From positions 28,104,501 to 28,168,500 of the forward strand of contig CM073500.1 of assembly GCA_037074585.1 (NCBI GenBank): a stretch of 64,000 nt of DNA, given 5' to 3'. The notes under the pieces were generated by a model, which saw only the letters and a program-made list of their open reading frames with translations, did no database searches and was not told the origin of the DNA. The position numbers and the translations under genes were made by a program. Every line of letters begins with the position of its first letter. Positions within the stretch are counted from its first letter, which is position 1. Positions 1-13,145 of the stretch are shown piece by piece. This stretch comes from Biancaea sappan (lineage: Eukaryota > Streptophyta > Magnoliopsida > Fabales > Fabaceae).

Positions 1-1435
1 CAAAGAATGGTGACACATAGGAATGCGTAGAGCCAGAGTCAAACAAAACATGTGCAAAATTTGATTCAATCAGAAGAGTACCTGCTACCACCGTATTAGA
101 CGCCTGAGCATCTTGACGGGTTAAAGCGAATACTCGAGCGTTCCCTCGGCTTGCTGAAGCCTGCCCTCGACCACCTTGTCCTCTGCCAGCACCTCTTCCG
201 ATTCCATTGCCTCCTACAGTTACAGGGGATCTGTTGGCAACAGTAGCCTCTGATTGATTATGGCATACTGACCCTTGGCCAGATCTCGTGTAGAGTTGGG
301 GGCAATCTCTTTTGATGTGGCCCTGTTGACCACATTGGTAACAGACCCTAGTGTTGTTGTTGACAAAACAAGCTCCGAAGTGATTTCTTTCACATTTAGA
401 GCACCAGGGCCTTTGTTGACCCCCTGTACCACTTTGTTGACGCTGTGGTGCACTAGCAGTAGAGGCTGCACGTCCAGAACTCTCTCCTTGGTAGCGTGAT
501 TTCTCATCTTGTTTCCTCTTTCTTTTGTTATTCCATTTTTCTTTTTGCATATCTCTTTCTTCCATCATACGGGCGATGTCGACGGCTTCTGTGTAAAATA
601 AAAAATCTCGTATTTTCGATCCCACCCTGTCAAATAAAGATTCTCGAAGGCCTTTAATAAATCGTCGGATCTTTTCTTTCTCAGTTAGGACCATGTGAGT
701 AGCATATTCAGACAACTCTATAAACAGATTGTCGTATTCATCGACGGTTCGTGATCCTTGCCGGAGTGCCTCAAACTCATTCATCTTTGCTTCTCGTATA
801 CTCTCCGGAATAAATTGTTCTCGAAAAATTCTTTTAAAGTCATTCCATTTAATGGGTGGGGCATTTCTGGCCATGCCCTTCTTCCATGTTCGCCACCAGC
901 GGTCGGCCTTACCTCTTAACTGAAAGGTAACAAGGGTTACTTTTCGAGGTTCAGGGCATTCTAACGTGTCAAGGATTTTCTCACAGTCATCTAGAAAACG
1001 TTGTGGGTCTTCATTAACATCTCCTGCAAAGGTTGGCGGATTCAGCTTCATAAATTCTGAGATTTTGACCTCTGTACCTACCCAATTCTGAGGAGGGGGT
1101 GGAGGTGGCATCTGGTCTGTCTCTTGTACTTTTGCAGCATGTACTGATGCCTGTGAGCCATCTTCAGATGATTGTCCTATCAAAAGTTCCTTTAGCCCAT
1201 TCACCTCGTTCTGCATTGCAGCTAATGCTTCCATCACTACAGTCGCGTCAATTTGTGATGGTTCTCCAGCATTTCTTCCAGGGTTTTCAGTGGATATTTC
1301 TCTGTTTTGTGCATGGTTATCTTCTGCACGATTAGGCATCTCCAGTCTTGCATTTGCTGACTGAGCAGCTGGAGGGACCAAGGCCCTGCCAGATCTTGTG
1401 CGGATTCCAGAAGCGTTTGATTTTCTTGGTGCCAT
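1..1435 (-). CDS. Ty3/gypsy gag and start of protease, partial (runs off the left edge)
   Basis: The minus-strand frame starting at the ATG at 1435-1433 stays open to the window edge (about 478 codons). The N-terminus is basic and polar, then a proline run leads into a retrotransposon gag domain (roughly residues 120-290) with the usual tryptophan-rich RWW segment and an F-x-E-L-S-E-Y-A segment. A CCHC zinc knuckle (C-x2-C-x4-H-x4-C, around 320-361) follows a cysteine-bearing stretch, then a glycine/arginine-rich linker. An aspartic protease begins near the left edge with the catalytic triplet DSG followed by S-T-H-S. Reverse transcriptase and integrase would lie to the left. No stop was found, so this part looks intact. 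The order gag-knuckle-protease and the adjacent tRNA-Met primer site support Ty3/gypsy. The clade (Tekay/Del-like) is a guess. Confidence 0.9.
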   Translation of the reverse strand, partial: MAPRKSNASGIRTRSGRALVPPAAQSANARLEMPNRAEDNHAQNREISTENPGRNAGEPSQIDATVVMEALAAMQNEVNGLKELLIGQSSEDGSQASVHAAKVQETDQMPPPPPPQNWVGTEVKISEFMKLNPPTFAGDVNEDPQRFLDDCEKILDTLECPEPRKVTLVTFQLRGKADRWWRTWKKGMARNAPPIKWNDFKRIFREQFIPESIREAKMNEFEALRQGSRTVDEYDNLFIELSEYATHMVLTEKEKIRRFIKGLRESLFDRVGSKIRDFLFYTEAVDIARMMEERDMQKEKWNNKRKRKQDEKSRYQGESSGRAASTASAPQRQQSGTGGQQRPWCSKCERNHFGACFVNNNTRVCYQCGQQGHIKRDCPQLYTRSGQGSVCHNQSEATVANRSPVTVGGNGIGRGAGRGQGGRGQASASRGNARVFALTRQDAQASNTVVAGTLLIESNFAHVLFDSGSTHSYVSPFF

Positions 1436-1627
1436 CTAAACTTATTCTACAATTAAGAATAATATATATCGTCACTATTATGCTTCAAGTAAAGACACGA
1501 AAGAAAGGGATTTTAAACTCTACAGGGCTTTTGGTGGATCTTCATCCTATGGTCGTGCTGCAGTCACGACAATAGAAGAAGGCCCACTAAAGACACCTTG
1601 CTCTGTAATCACTAGGAGACCTAACAA

Positions 1628-1644
1628 CCTATGCTCTGATACCA
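1628..1644 (-). other. Primer-binding site (initiator tRNA-Met type)
   Basis: On the minus strand this reads TGGTATCAGAGCATAGG, the standard plant initiator-Met tRNA primer site. It lies four bases inside the end of the LTR at 1649 and about 190 bases upstream of the gag start at 1435, which fixes the element's orientation as minus. Confidence 0.9.
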
Positions 1645-1648
1645 ACTT

Positions 1649-3715
1649 TGTCACGACCCATTTTCTAGGCACATGACCGGCACAATGATGAATATCCCAT
1701 CACTGTAAGCCTTTCGATAAATTCTTCCCATAAGTAAAATCGTTAGTCATTATCTCTATATTCTCAAAATACCATTCCTTAATAAATACAAAGAAAATAC
1801 ATCAGATTTTCTTAATTAAAAATAATAGATCCTCAGTACGAAATACATTATCATACTGAAATACAAGCCAAATACCAAACCCCTAACCTAGATGTCCTAG
1901 ACGGTTACAGAGCAACATACTGTATAACAAAAGAAGGGCCTACCCGACAGCGGGAAGGTCCAACGTGATCTACTCCTCTAGCGAATGTACTTCGGCAGCA
2001 ACCTGATCTGAACAAAAAGTTTGTACAAACAGTGTGAGCTTTTAAACTCAGTGAGCAAATCGGCCTCGCGTTAATAAAATTCAAATACATCACCAGTCAT
2101 GCAAGCATATCCGAAGGCTCAAGCTCAACCAATAGACATAGTTAGAAATTACATACAAGAAAAATTCATCCAATTCAACAAACGATACTAGTACTCGTCA
2201 ATGGCAATATATCCCGGAGAGCGCACACAGGCCGGCTCACCAATTTTGTATTTTTCCGCCATGACGCACAACCTCATCCTCTTAGCTAGGGCGCCTCACG
2301 GATTTATCACCAATCCGGGCTATATCCCTACTGAGGGAATCATTGTCTCCACACTCATTGGTCAAGACACCCTTTAACCCGGGTTTTCCGCCTTGCCGTG
2401 AGAGGGGGTACTGTACCGCTCAATCACAATCAATAGTACAACAGTTCATATCATAATCAGAAGCACAATATAATACTCATCCATATAACAGGTATAGTAT
2501 ATAACTATATGATTCAAATTTCATATCATCATGAGATACTTGCTTTGTCTTATCCATACTTCTGGATTAATTATCTCATTATATTCATCATTCTGAATCC
2601 AATTTCTCCCTATGAATCTTGGGAGTGTCCTACGACATACTTTTTATCACCAGTAATGCTAAAACTCTATTAAAACAGGGTCGTTTCACTCACCTGGATT
2701 CCGTACGAGTATCACTTCTCTAAATCGTTACGGACAAGAGTACGCAGGTGAATTTCAGTGTTCCGCTACAGAGATTTTCATGAAAGATTACAGAAAGTAC
2801 GTTAAGATCATTTTCGTACAGATATTGTTCATACGTATGGGTACTATTCATACAGATACTGTTCATACGTATGGGTACTATTCATACGGTCACTATTCAT
2901 ACGTATGGATACTATTCATACCGGAAATACAGAATACAATCTGTAAAAGAGTACACCAGGTAAGTTCCCAGGAAAGAGTGGAGGGTCACACTGGACACAC
3001 TTAAAAACCAGGTCTTTCCTTAGCCAGAACTTTCCTAGACATGTATTCTCCACAAATTATATTCTATTTCGGTAATCAGAGAATCAAAATAACAGCTAAC
3101 GACAGTTTTTCTGATGTGGAAGATCGGCCAAAGCCGCAACCACAGAGCATACTTAAGAAAATAACTTCTAAAATTTGAAAGACATAGAAAGGGCATAGTA
3201 TCCTTACCTAAGCAAAAACGGAAAGGCCCAAAATCTCAGAAGCCTAGCGTCGGAGCAAGAGAAACTTAAGGAGGGAAGAAGAGAAGTTGAAGGTGTGAGT
3301 TTAGAAGTGAAATGGAATGTCCTATTTATAGCAAAAGTCAAGGGTACTATTTGATACTATGCGCTAATAAAATATTCAATTTACTATTTATGAAAACGAC
3401 ATTTCTAATAATGCAGTTACTGTGCACCTTACGAATTTTTCGTTTATTTACTATTGGAAACTTAAAGGGAAAACTATCCTTTCACCTTAAACCTTTAAGT
3501 TTCTTTTCAATTCAGTCCTTTCAATTTAGTCCCTGAGGGTATTTTTACACATAAAACGTCATTTTCTCCTACAAACTTCTTTCTAGTTTTCTCTTATAAC
3601 CAAACCACATCTAGTACTTGACATTTTGATTGTATAAATGAACAGTACCATATACGTAAATAGTAACAGTAGTTTGAAAACACGCATTTTTATTTTATTT
3701 TTCATGGGTATTACA
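1649..3715 (-). mobile_element. 5' LTR of the minus-strand gypsy element
   Basis: The LTR is about 2.07 kb. In sense orientation it opens with TGTAATACCC near 3715 and closes with GGGTCGTGACA at 1649, directly next to the primer site. A TATA-like TATAAATAG lies near 3320-3330. About 400 bases downstream (2823-2931) is an array of the palindrome CATACGTATG. The right flank is CATAT (3716-3720), a candidate 5-bp target duplication that cannot be tested because the other LTR is outside the window. Its TGTAAT...TGACA ends resemble those of the three solo LTRs in this window, so it is probably a relative. Confidence 0.85.
2823..2931. repeat. Palindromic tandem array in the LTR (CATACGTATG units)
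   Basis: Three perfect CATACGTATG palindromes (2830-2839, 2864-2873, 2898-2907) lie at a constant 34-base spacing, separated by repeats of ACTATTCATAC type. The array lies about 400 bases downstream of the LTR's TATA-like box, in the expected transcript leader. Confidence 0.85.
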
Positions 3716-6700
3716 CATATTCTACCTAATAAGAAATACTGCAATAGCTAATAAAAAAATACTAATTTTTTTAAATAATTTTATTTTTTATTTTTTAATA
3801 AATTCTATATTTGTTTTTAAAAAATTATAAAATTTTTGTATCCAAATTTATTATAATTATTGAATATAATGTTATAAAATATAAAAATATGGTAAAATAA
3901 CTAATATAATTAATTTTTAAAATAAAAACGAGTAGAACCGTTTAAAAAACATGCCTATTTTCATATCTCCAAGCCTGTATTCCCAGTGCTAACCAAGCTC
4001 ATCCAACAGTTGCCCTAGGTGCACTTGTCTCATGAGCTTCGGTGATAGTGCTAATGGCAACATTCAATTATTATTGTTATCAAAGGATGTCATCCAAAAT
4101 TGAAGTAGAGATGAGGACTTAACCTCTAAGAGACTCATCATAAGCACTTCATTGGCCTCCTTGGTTGTTGGTTTCCTCGCTAGCAAAGCTAGCAATATGA
4201 GCTTCCCCTTGATGCTTGCATTGCAAAATCCATCAAATTACTTTTCCTCCTTATTGGAATAGCCAAAAATGTTTCGGGAACTGGAAGTTTGAAATTATGA
4301 GGTACAAAGCAATAGAAGGACTGATCTCAAGGAATTCCTGATAAAAGGAGAAATAACGCACACTAGGTAATCATTAAACAAGACAAAAGATCATATAACT
4401 TAAGAAAATAAAAAGTTGTCATTATGAGCTTAATATTTTCGAGAAGATAGTTTCAGAGTAAAGAGAATATCTCAAAGTTTCAAGAATACCAAAGTCTGTC
4501 TCTCCCCAATGAATGATTATAAGGGGTATTTATAGTAGAGGGTCTGACTGGTCAATTGAATGACATGACAGACATTATCTACAAACATGGCCATGACAAT
4601 GAGTGGTTCCCTGAAATGTGGCTAAATTTATGGAAGTGGGGATATCATAGGTACAAAATGGCTTAAGGGAGGGAAAATGTAATCATGGGTATGGTAGTTT
4701 ATTAGTGTGGTAAGATAAAATAATGAGCTCATTAAAATTAATAAATCTTGTTTTGTTAAGAAATAAACCCCTATCTAGCTTAGCTAGAGTGATTATACAT
4801 GAAGGAAAGACCTTTTACTTTAATCCAACTAGGCCACTATTTGAGATCATTCTTGAGGATGAAGGACAAAGACTACTCCTTCACGGCATCTCCAAACCTT
4901 ATCCAAATTAGGAATCACATATGACACTTAGCCTATGTGAAACCCACTATGAGAGCATTTCTTACTCGGAAGTCAGTGTGGCCTTAGCGTGGTGCTTCTC
5001 ATATCAACACTACATTAACTCTGAGAGAGGGGGCATTCCCATCAAACTTTCCTTTACCTCAAGCTTCTTAGAAGGTGGAGAGTAAAGTATTTAATTTATT
5101 GTCAATGGATGAATTCACTAGGTATTCTGAAGTACTTTACTTAATAGAGTATGTCACTAGGGAAGGTCAAGTGTCAAGGTTGCCTTAGGGCCAAAACACT
5201 TGGTTTTAAGAAGACTTAACACACCTAGCACACTTACATTGAGCATATGACATTTGTGCATGTTTATTGTTCGGTAAATGGGTTCATTAGGTGTTCTTGA
5301 AGAGAGGAGACTCCTCCTCCTCCTTGGACGTCAAGAGTCACTCCTTTTATGTGAAGAAAATATGATGTATACTACTAAGCCAAAAGACTCTCGTTGAGAT
5401 ATGAACACTCTTCTTGTTGGGGAGGATCTCCTTATTTGATGAATAACTCAAGGTGTCCAATGACACCAATTTTATCAAGCGAGAAGAACTTCTTGATTCC
5501 TTCTTTAATAACTTGACTCATTGTATTAGAAGTTATATAGAAACACTTGTAAACTAGTGCTATATATGTAATATGTAATGTATCTTTAATTAATATACAG
5601 AGATGGATGTAGTTTTCGTCTGTTTTGACGCAAGCAGAGAAGCCAGCTTTTGTTTCAACATCCATATCTTTTATTATCAAATCCCTAGGCCCCAGCGACG
5701 TTCCCTTCACGGGCTCTAAACCAATCAAATCACCATATATAGCAATTATACGGAAACTAATTTAATTAATTAAGACCTTATAAATTCAGACACAAAAATA
5801 CATTATAGTTGATGCCCAATAATAATAATAATAGCACCATGTTGTATTTGAACGCGTAACTATAATGTTGTGTCGTTTGATCATATATATACAATATACA
5901 ATTTCAATTAATGTACACAAATCAATATTTATCTGTATTTTTAAAAAAAAACTTCAATGTGGACATGGTTTTATGTTTTATATTTATTAATTAAATTTGA
6001 AAGGAATTAGTACTGTCACCATGATAGTGGATACTACACTTGGTGTTGAAAAAAAAAAAATTAAACCCAATATACGTACAAATACATTGTCATAATGTTT
6101 CTTGACGTTGGAATGAATAATCGATCTATCTTTATATGTGGTTCAATTAGAATAATATATTTGGGGCTGTGAACAGAAGAAGATAACGCTGATGAAAGCT
6201 TGAAAACTAAAACCTTTGGTGCTAGCGACTTAATTATTATTTCAAGGTCCGTATAATATAATTAATTAGGTAAAATCATATGTGGATAATGGCCATAATG
6301 TCCAGCGCTCTCATGAGGGGAACCCAAAGGAGGGTAATTAGTTATCAAATAAAGTTGGCAGTGAAACGCACCTAGCACGCTGGTGTAGTGTCCCACATCA
6401 CAGGTCAGTGGTCACTAGCCCTATAATAATTTTTCGGTCACAGTATTTAGAAATTTATTAAATTTTGATTAATTTAATTTGAGTAAAATAATATTACAAA
6501 GGTATAATATATTTTCAATGTTAGTTTTCTTCATTTGATAGACTCAACTTCCAGATCTTGTTTAAAGAAAATAAATAGCAAATAGTTTAAAACAATCAAC
6601 ATTGTTAAACCGATAATATATTTGAGGTTGAAGAATGAAGGCGTTTAATTAAGCAACACTTACCTAGCGCTATTAATTTAGCCTACAGCATTTGGGTCAA

Positions 6701-9700
6701 CTTAAAAACAGTTTGTAAATAAGTGATCTTAAATTCAAAAAAATAGGATTGTATGGCTAGCAAGTTAAATAGGTTAAATTTGTAAGGTCCACGGGCTAAC
6801 TTTTTTTTTTAAAATTTTTTTATTTGTTTACAAAAAATATTATTTAGTATAAATAATCTTAATTTATTATATTTTTATATTTTATAATATTATATTCAAT
6901 AAATATAATAAACTTGATATAATATAGTTAATTTTTAAAAAATATAAAAAAATTAAAGTTATTAATTATTTAAAAATATTATAAAAAGTAATATTTTACA
7001 TATATAAAATTTATTTTAATAAAAAATATTAAATATTTTTACTAACTAAATTTTAAAATTATATTAATTAAATATAAAAAAATAACTTGCAGGTCAAAAT
7101 AGAGAATCTTAATCTTAATAAAAAAATTTACAAATTTAAACAGAACGTTTAACCCGTTACGGTGACTGACTGTTTGACAGGTTGCTACAGGTACCATGCA
7201 ACCCAATTAATTTTCCCGAGGAAACGAAGACCTTTCACATGACCAAAAGCTGAGTGTGAACAATATTATTTGTCGTTTTATGCTTTTTCATGTCGAAGTC
7301 TACGTAAAAACGACAAAATTCATGTTCACTCATGACTCGTAAACAACGAGTATCGATCTGGGTCCTTTTTTGGCTGTATCGTTGACTAGGGTTCTTAAAA
7401 TGGATCAAGTCCCATTTTTGAAATTGCATCCGACGTGAATTTGGTAAGACGTTTAGATCATTTTAGGGCCAATTAGGACTCAAATTATTAAAGTTAAATA
7501 TTTTTATTAAATTAGAAATTGAACTACTATATTCTTTGATTTCATTAAAATTGCAAAATACAACTCTTGAATATATTTGGCGGTTGAATTTGGCAATAAA
7601 ATATGGAAACCCGTTGGTTATGGTGAAGTATGAGTCGGAACGTCGAATATCTTGCCTGTATATTAATAAGTTTCATGCAAGTGCTAGGAGTCTTTTTTAT
7701 TTTTTTTTTTAGGATTTATATGTTTAAATTTGAATACATAATTAATTATTAAAATATGATCTTTAAATTTGAATATTAAATGATACTTTTTATTTTTTTA
7801 ACATTTAAATACATATAAGTAGTTTAAAAAAAAATTCTCCAGATAACGTCAGATACCAGGTGTCGAAGGGGTCTAGATTCCTTGGTTAGATTTTTTATGC
7901 TTAGAGTTTTAGCAACAATTTTAACTGCTGCTAAAACTTTCAACAATCAAAAAAATTATTACTAAAAGCTCTAGCAACAGTTAAAATCGTTGCTAAAACT
8001 TCAATCATATCTCTGCCTGTTTTCTTTCTAAGCAAAAGATCTACACCCGGCATCGAAGGCAATGAGGTGGGTGGAAGGTAATAAGGGTTTTCTCTTGTTT
8101 GCTTTTTCTTTTTTAATTTTTACCTAAAAATAATGATAATTTTAATTCATGAGTATTTTAATAAAATTACCCCATATATTTTTTTCCTTTCACTTAAAAA
8201 ATATATATCAAATAAATTAATAGTTCTTTTTCCCTATTCATTTCTATCGCATACTAAAGAATTTTTTTTTCTCTTTTTTTCTTTTCCTTTTCCTTTTTCT
8301 TTTTCTTTTTCCTTTCTATCTTTTCCTTTTCCTAAAGGTTTTAAGGTCTAACAAACCCTTCATGGTTCCCCCTTCAATTATTCATTGGGCAATTTTATGT
8401 AGTTTAATTTTTTTCGAAGCCTATATTTTTATACCATTATTTTTTAGAAAAAAATATAAAATAAAACTGTTATTATATATACAAATCTTGAGATATTCAA
8501 TATTTTAATGGTTGAAAGTCTTCACGTTAGAGCTTCATATTACACAACTTTTTATGGGATTTGACTAAAATATGTTTCATACCCCTCTAGTTTTAAATAT
8601 CACTCTCTGTTCCTGACTTTGTGATACACATTCTAAAACCTTCCCTCAATTTGCTGTCAAAAAAGTGAACTGTTACAATATAAAGCTGTAATATTATTTT
8701 TAATATGATTGTAAATACAATTAAGTTCATATCAATCTCAAACATAAAATTATAATTTTATTCTTAATTGGACAACATATATTCTTAATTCAATTTATTT
8801 TTTAAAATAACACATTATTTTAAAAAAATCTACTTTAATTATAGAAAAAAAACTGAAAGTTGGTTAAATGTATTTTTGAATTAAAAAGCATCAGATATTA
8901 TTAAAATACATTTTAAGATAAATATTTATATTTACTTGTTTACTTGTGTGTGTCTCCTGTTTTGCGCATATAAATTATACTTATATCAGTTGGGCTGATG
9001 TATGAAAATAATTAGGTTAAACTGGGCCTTCACGAGATAAGGTGTAGGTGTAGCCCAGCCCATATCAGTAGAAATTAACTATTTTATACGCATAGCTATA
9101 ATTCATTAGTAAAACTGTAAAAGTATTTGACAAGGACTAAATTTATGGAGAGCCTATTAACTAAAATAAATTTTACAAAGAGTTTGTTCTAGGTTGAGTT
9201 TTTTATCACTAAATTATTTTAAAATGTATATAAAATATTTTTTTTATTATTATATATACAATTCTCAAAATAATTTGATAACAAAAAAATTCGAACGACC
9301 TCTTCTTAAACTTTTTCTATCTTATATTGTCAAGAACGTCACGAGGACTCTAACCCCACAGAATCATTCCGTCAATGATGTTTTAGGCTACATAATCTTT
9401 AGTATCCAAATTTAAAAAAAAAAAGCAACAAATAAAACTTTCTAGTTACAAAAATTCATGAACATTCTGCAACTCTTTTTTAGGATATATATCAAGTATA
9501 TTCACTTCATCACATAATGGCCACATAAGCATTCTGATAGGTCATATTAATAACTTAATTAAATAATTGAAATTTAATAAATTGATTAGATAAAAATATA
9601 TATTAGAGGACAAAATTTTTGGTCCAAAATTAATGAGACTTTCGCAAAAAGTGTAATTAAGTAAACTGTCATTTGTTGAGGCATGAGACTTGCTTTGAAA

Positions 9701-11375
9701 TAAATATCTCAATTTGTCCAAAAAAAAGAAGAGAAATAAACATCTCAATGATTGGAGTTGGAATTTCAGTGGAAACTAAGTTACTGATTTTTGTTTTTAA
9801 TTATTTAAATCAAGTTGCTAGTGCATTGTTTTAATCTCAGTTCCACGCCATATTGGCCTAATTATGAATCAGAAATCACGTTTTGACTAGTATAATATTT
9901 TATTTGGATTAACCTCATCCCACTAACGACTTTGGTAGCCATTGTAAAATTCATAGCCACACCGAGTAATTAATAAAATTACGTAAAAGAAAATATTATT
10001 ATTTCGAAAAGATTGTATGTTATCTGATGTTGAGATTGAGATCATGCAAGCTATTTATAATGAATTAGCTATACTTAGAAGTTAGGCGTGATTAAATTTC
10101 TAGTGGTAGGCACTGTTTGGTTATAATTAGTGACTTGCAAACCAGTATCTACATTAGACATATAACATATTCAATTAAGGCTTCATATTTTCAAGAAAAT
10201 GGACGTTTGACTATTTAAAGATATGTCAACAAAACATCTAGAATATTCTGTGAGCTAAGCATTGAGTTTCCGGAACATGATCACATAATTGGGTGTTAAA
10301 TATATGATTCATCAATCTATCTATATATAATAGAGTAAAATAATTTTGCTCTAAGGCATTAATTACCGTAGGTTATTAAATTATTATAATAAAATAAATT
10401 TAAATGAATAAATTTGATAAATTAATCACATCACATTAAATAAATTTAAAAAAATTATGGTATATTGTTATATAATTGGTTTATAATTGATATAATTGCT
10501 ATAAAAAATTATGATAAATTGCTAATAATTGGTATGTGATTGCTACAATTACTATATAATTGATAAATTAGGTAAATTTTTCAATTGAAAGATAATATGA
10601 TGTTATTTGGTAAATTAGTATTTATTATATACAAATAATCAAATAATTAATTGCTATATAAAAATTAACCTACAAGTGTTCATATTATTTATTTCTCTTC
10701 TTAAATAATTATAATAAAATTTAAAATTACCTCCATAAGCTTAAACTATAATAAAAAAAAATTATCACTCATTTTTCTTTTCTTTTTTTTATACAAGCAT
10801 GTTAGACTTCTTTATTACACCATCATCAATGGCCAATCTCCTATCTTCATATATAGATTTTTAAAAAGTGACCATAACTATTGGCCAATTTGGAGTTTTT
10901 TCATTTTTTCAAATTAAAATTTTAAAATTCAAAATTAATGTAGATATTTATATTTTCTTTCGAATATCTCATCCATATTTGCATATCTCTTTCTCTCACA
11001 CAATTTCTCTTCTTTTTTCGCTTCGATTTTGCTTCTTCTTCCCTTACATTGATGAAGGACAATAATGACAATTTATCATCAAAGCTTTAAAGTGATATTT
11101 CTCTTACATCATTTGGTATCATAGCTCATTTTTCTTTTTATTTATTTTTTTTGTCTATACAGTTCACATACTGTTCAAGTTCACGATTACTATTTATTCG
11201 ATTGTATTTTTGGTTTTCTATTTCTCTTTCGTTCCTATGTTTTTTTTTCTACTTTCTTTATTTCTGTATTTATTCTCCATTATTATTTTTCGTGTTTCTA
11301 GTTCATCTATGTTTCTGTTTTTGGTCTTTTGGTTTTTTATTCTTATCTATTGTATTTCATTTCTACATTGTTTTG
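3716..11375. other. A/T-rich intergenic stretch, no supportable gene
   Basis: I see no credible gene in these 7.7 kb. 4300-5430 has the look of decayed repeat DNA (a TATTTATAG box at about 4527 and short broken reading frames) but I could not assign it. 7890-8010 holds GTTTTAGCAAC/GTTGCTAAAAC inverted motifs typical of decayed DNA-transposon subterminal repeats. 8270-8335 is a TTTTCC simple repeat. The rest is A/T-rich with many homopolymer runs. Confidence 0.6.
6755..7165. mobile_element. Possible decayed hAT-type MITE
   Basis: The two ends carry loosely inverted motifs: AGGTTAAATTTGTAAGG near 6769 and, in reverse, ACAAATTTAAAC...TTTAACCCGTTAC near 7130-7160. They enclose an extremely A/T-rich core. 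This pattern is common in non-autonomous hAT elements. No convincing target duplication was found, so this is weak. Confidence 0.25.
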
Positions 11376-13121
11376 TGATAAGTCCTAGTAAGTCACTAAA
11401 TAATGCCATCATATGTGAGATTTTCAGTCCTCTTTTAGCCTTGTTGCTTTCCTTTTGCGCTTTTTATCTTTGTTTTCGTTTAGTTCTCTAGTGCTTCATA
11501 GTTTTCTTATTTTCTTGTTTTATTTCCCCTTTTCATTGCCTTTTTAATTTATTTTAGTTGTTGTCTTTTGCAGGCGCAATTTTGGGGAGAAAACAAGAGG
11601 AAGTTGAGACTCCAGTGAGCTGGCACCTAAGCGCCAGGCGTTTGAACCACAGAGAGCCCTCTGCCCAATTGGCGCCCAGGCGCCCAACCCCATGAACTAA
11701 CAATAGAAGCTGCCAACCTTGGCGCCCAGGCGCCAAATCTCGAATCTGCAGCATAAATGCTTCTTTTGGGGCATTTTGCCCTAATTTTGGATTGGGAGAT
11801 TTTTGGGGAGTTTGGAGGCAGCAAGGGAGCAACAACTTGAGCTGGTTAGGGGGGAAGAAGGCCTTCCCTCATGGGATTGGTCTTCCTTCCCCCATCTCTC
11901 CTCTTTTCTCTTCACTTTCTTCTATTTCCATGTTGTATTTTTCTTGTTTTATGTAGTGATAGGTAGTATGTAACTCAAGGGTTGTTATGAGCCCGATTTT
12001 AGATTAGGTTTTATATAATTTCTTGAACTCTTGTAATTATTGCTTGGTTAATACATGTTTATTTATTCCAATCTTAATGTTTTCCTTTAAATTGGCCACT
12101 TATTGGGATGATTTGGTGTTTTTACCAAACTTGGGAAAGGGAGGTAAAAACTAAACCCAAGGAATGAGTTGTATGAGTTCTTGAACCTTAAAGGAGAGGG
12201 GATTGATTTGCTAATGTCATAGGAATATAGATATTAGCCTCATATAGTCAAATTAGGGTTTGCTCATTTAATGAACTTGATTTTCACATAAGAAATTATG
12301 GAGAATTGGGTTTTATCTTAGTTGAGGTTTGGAAAAATCCTTCTAGGAATATTTGTGCCCTAGACTAGCATGTACAATTAATAAAAGCAAGAGTAAGAGG
12401 ATGATAATGGAACCTATGAAAAATGATGGGTTTGGTGGTTGATGTAATTTAATTTCTTATGAGGTTTTGTTATTGAATGATTCTTCTTAATTGCATTTCG
12501 TATTTTGTTGGAGTGGATTTTACGGAATTGAATTGCTCTAAAAATGCTTGATCACTACTTTTATGAGTTTGGGGTTTTTATCTATGCTAGGGATAGCTAG
12601 ATATTAACGAGCCCATTGTAACTTCCACCATAAATCGGATTAATCTAGGAATAGATAATCTTATTTATGTGGTTTTTTTGAGTTCCTAAACTTAATCACC
12701 TACTTGAATGATTGGATTAAGGAATTAAACAATCATTTGGGTTAGGTAGGTTTGTTTCTCCAAGGGATTGGGTTCAAACAATTTTGAGAGCTTAACCAAC
12801 ACCAAAAGGATTTGTAATTTGATTGAATCATTCTGTAGCAACTCAAAGACTCATTTGTCTATGAATTAGTCGGATTAAGAAGTAAATGAAGTCAATCTCA
12901 TCAATCCTAGGTTATTGTCATTAGAAGTAGCTTAGTTTTAGGTTCTAGATAATAGTTTTAGTTTAATTTGTAGCGTTAGATTCATTTCTCTGTTTAATGA
13001 TTCGTCTAGATAGCATTTAACTTTAGCTTCGCGGGTAGTTGGTACCTCAATCCTCGTGGGAACGATACTCTACTCACTCTGTATTACTTGTACGATTGGT
13101 ACACTTGCTAAGTCGTCAACA
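11376..13121 (+). repeat. 5' LTR of the Athila-like element
   Basis: The LTR runs from TGATAAGTCC to GTCGTCAACA and is 1746 bases long. It matches the 3' LTR at 19425-21210 almost throughout, with scattered single-base differences. It lacks two 20-base hairpin units that the 3' LTR has (see the arrays at 11621 and 19670), which accounts exactly for the 40-base length difference. Confidence 0.95.
11621..11735. repeat. GGCGCC hairpin array, Athila 5' LTR (3 units)
   Basis: There are three units of the form TGGCGCC-NN-GGCGCCA: a decayed one at 11621, one near 11680 and one at 11720-11735. Each could fold as a 7-bp GC stem with a 2-base centre. The flanking DNA is A/T-rich. It lies about 245 bases into the LTR. 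Confidence 0.9.
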
Positions 13122-13127
13122 AGTTTT

Positions 13128-13145
13128 TGGCGCCGTTGCCGGGGA
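13128..13145 (+). other. Primer-binding site (tRNA-Asp type)
   Basis: TGGCGCCGTTGCCGGGGA is complementary to the 3' end of plant tRNA-Asp including CCA. It lies six bases after the 5' LTR. This primer is characteristic of Athila elements. Confidence 0.9.

Noticed and set aside
5432..5728. 98-codon minus-strand frame with a polar, gene-like start
   Set aside because: It begins at a non-ATG codon, has no recognisable domain, and its second half is A/T-driven. It might be a fragment of an exon but I cannot support it.
11151..11491. Overlapping Phe-rich frames next to the Athila 5' LTR
   Set aside because: T-rich low-complexity DNA; the frames cross the LTR border at 11376.
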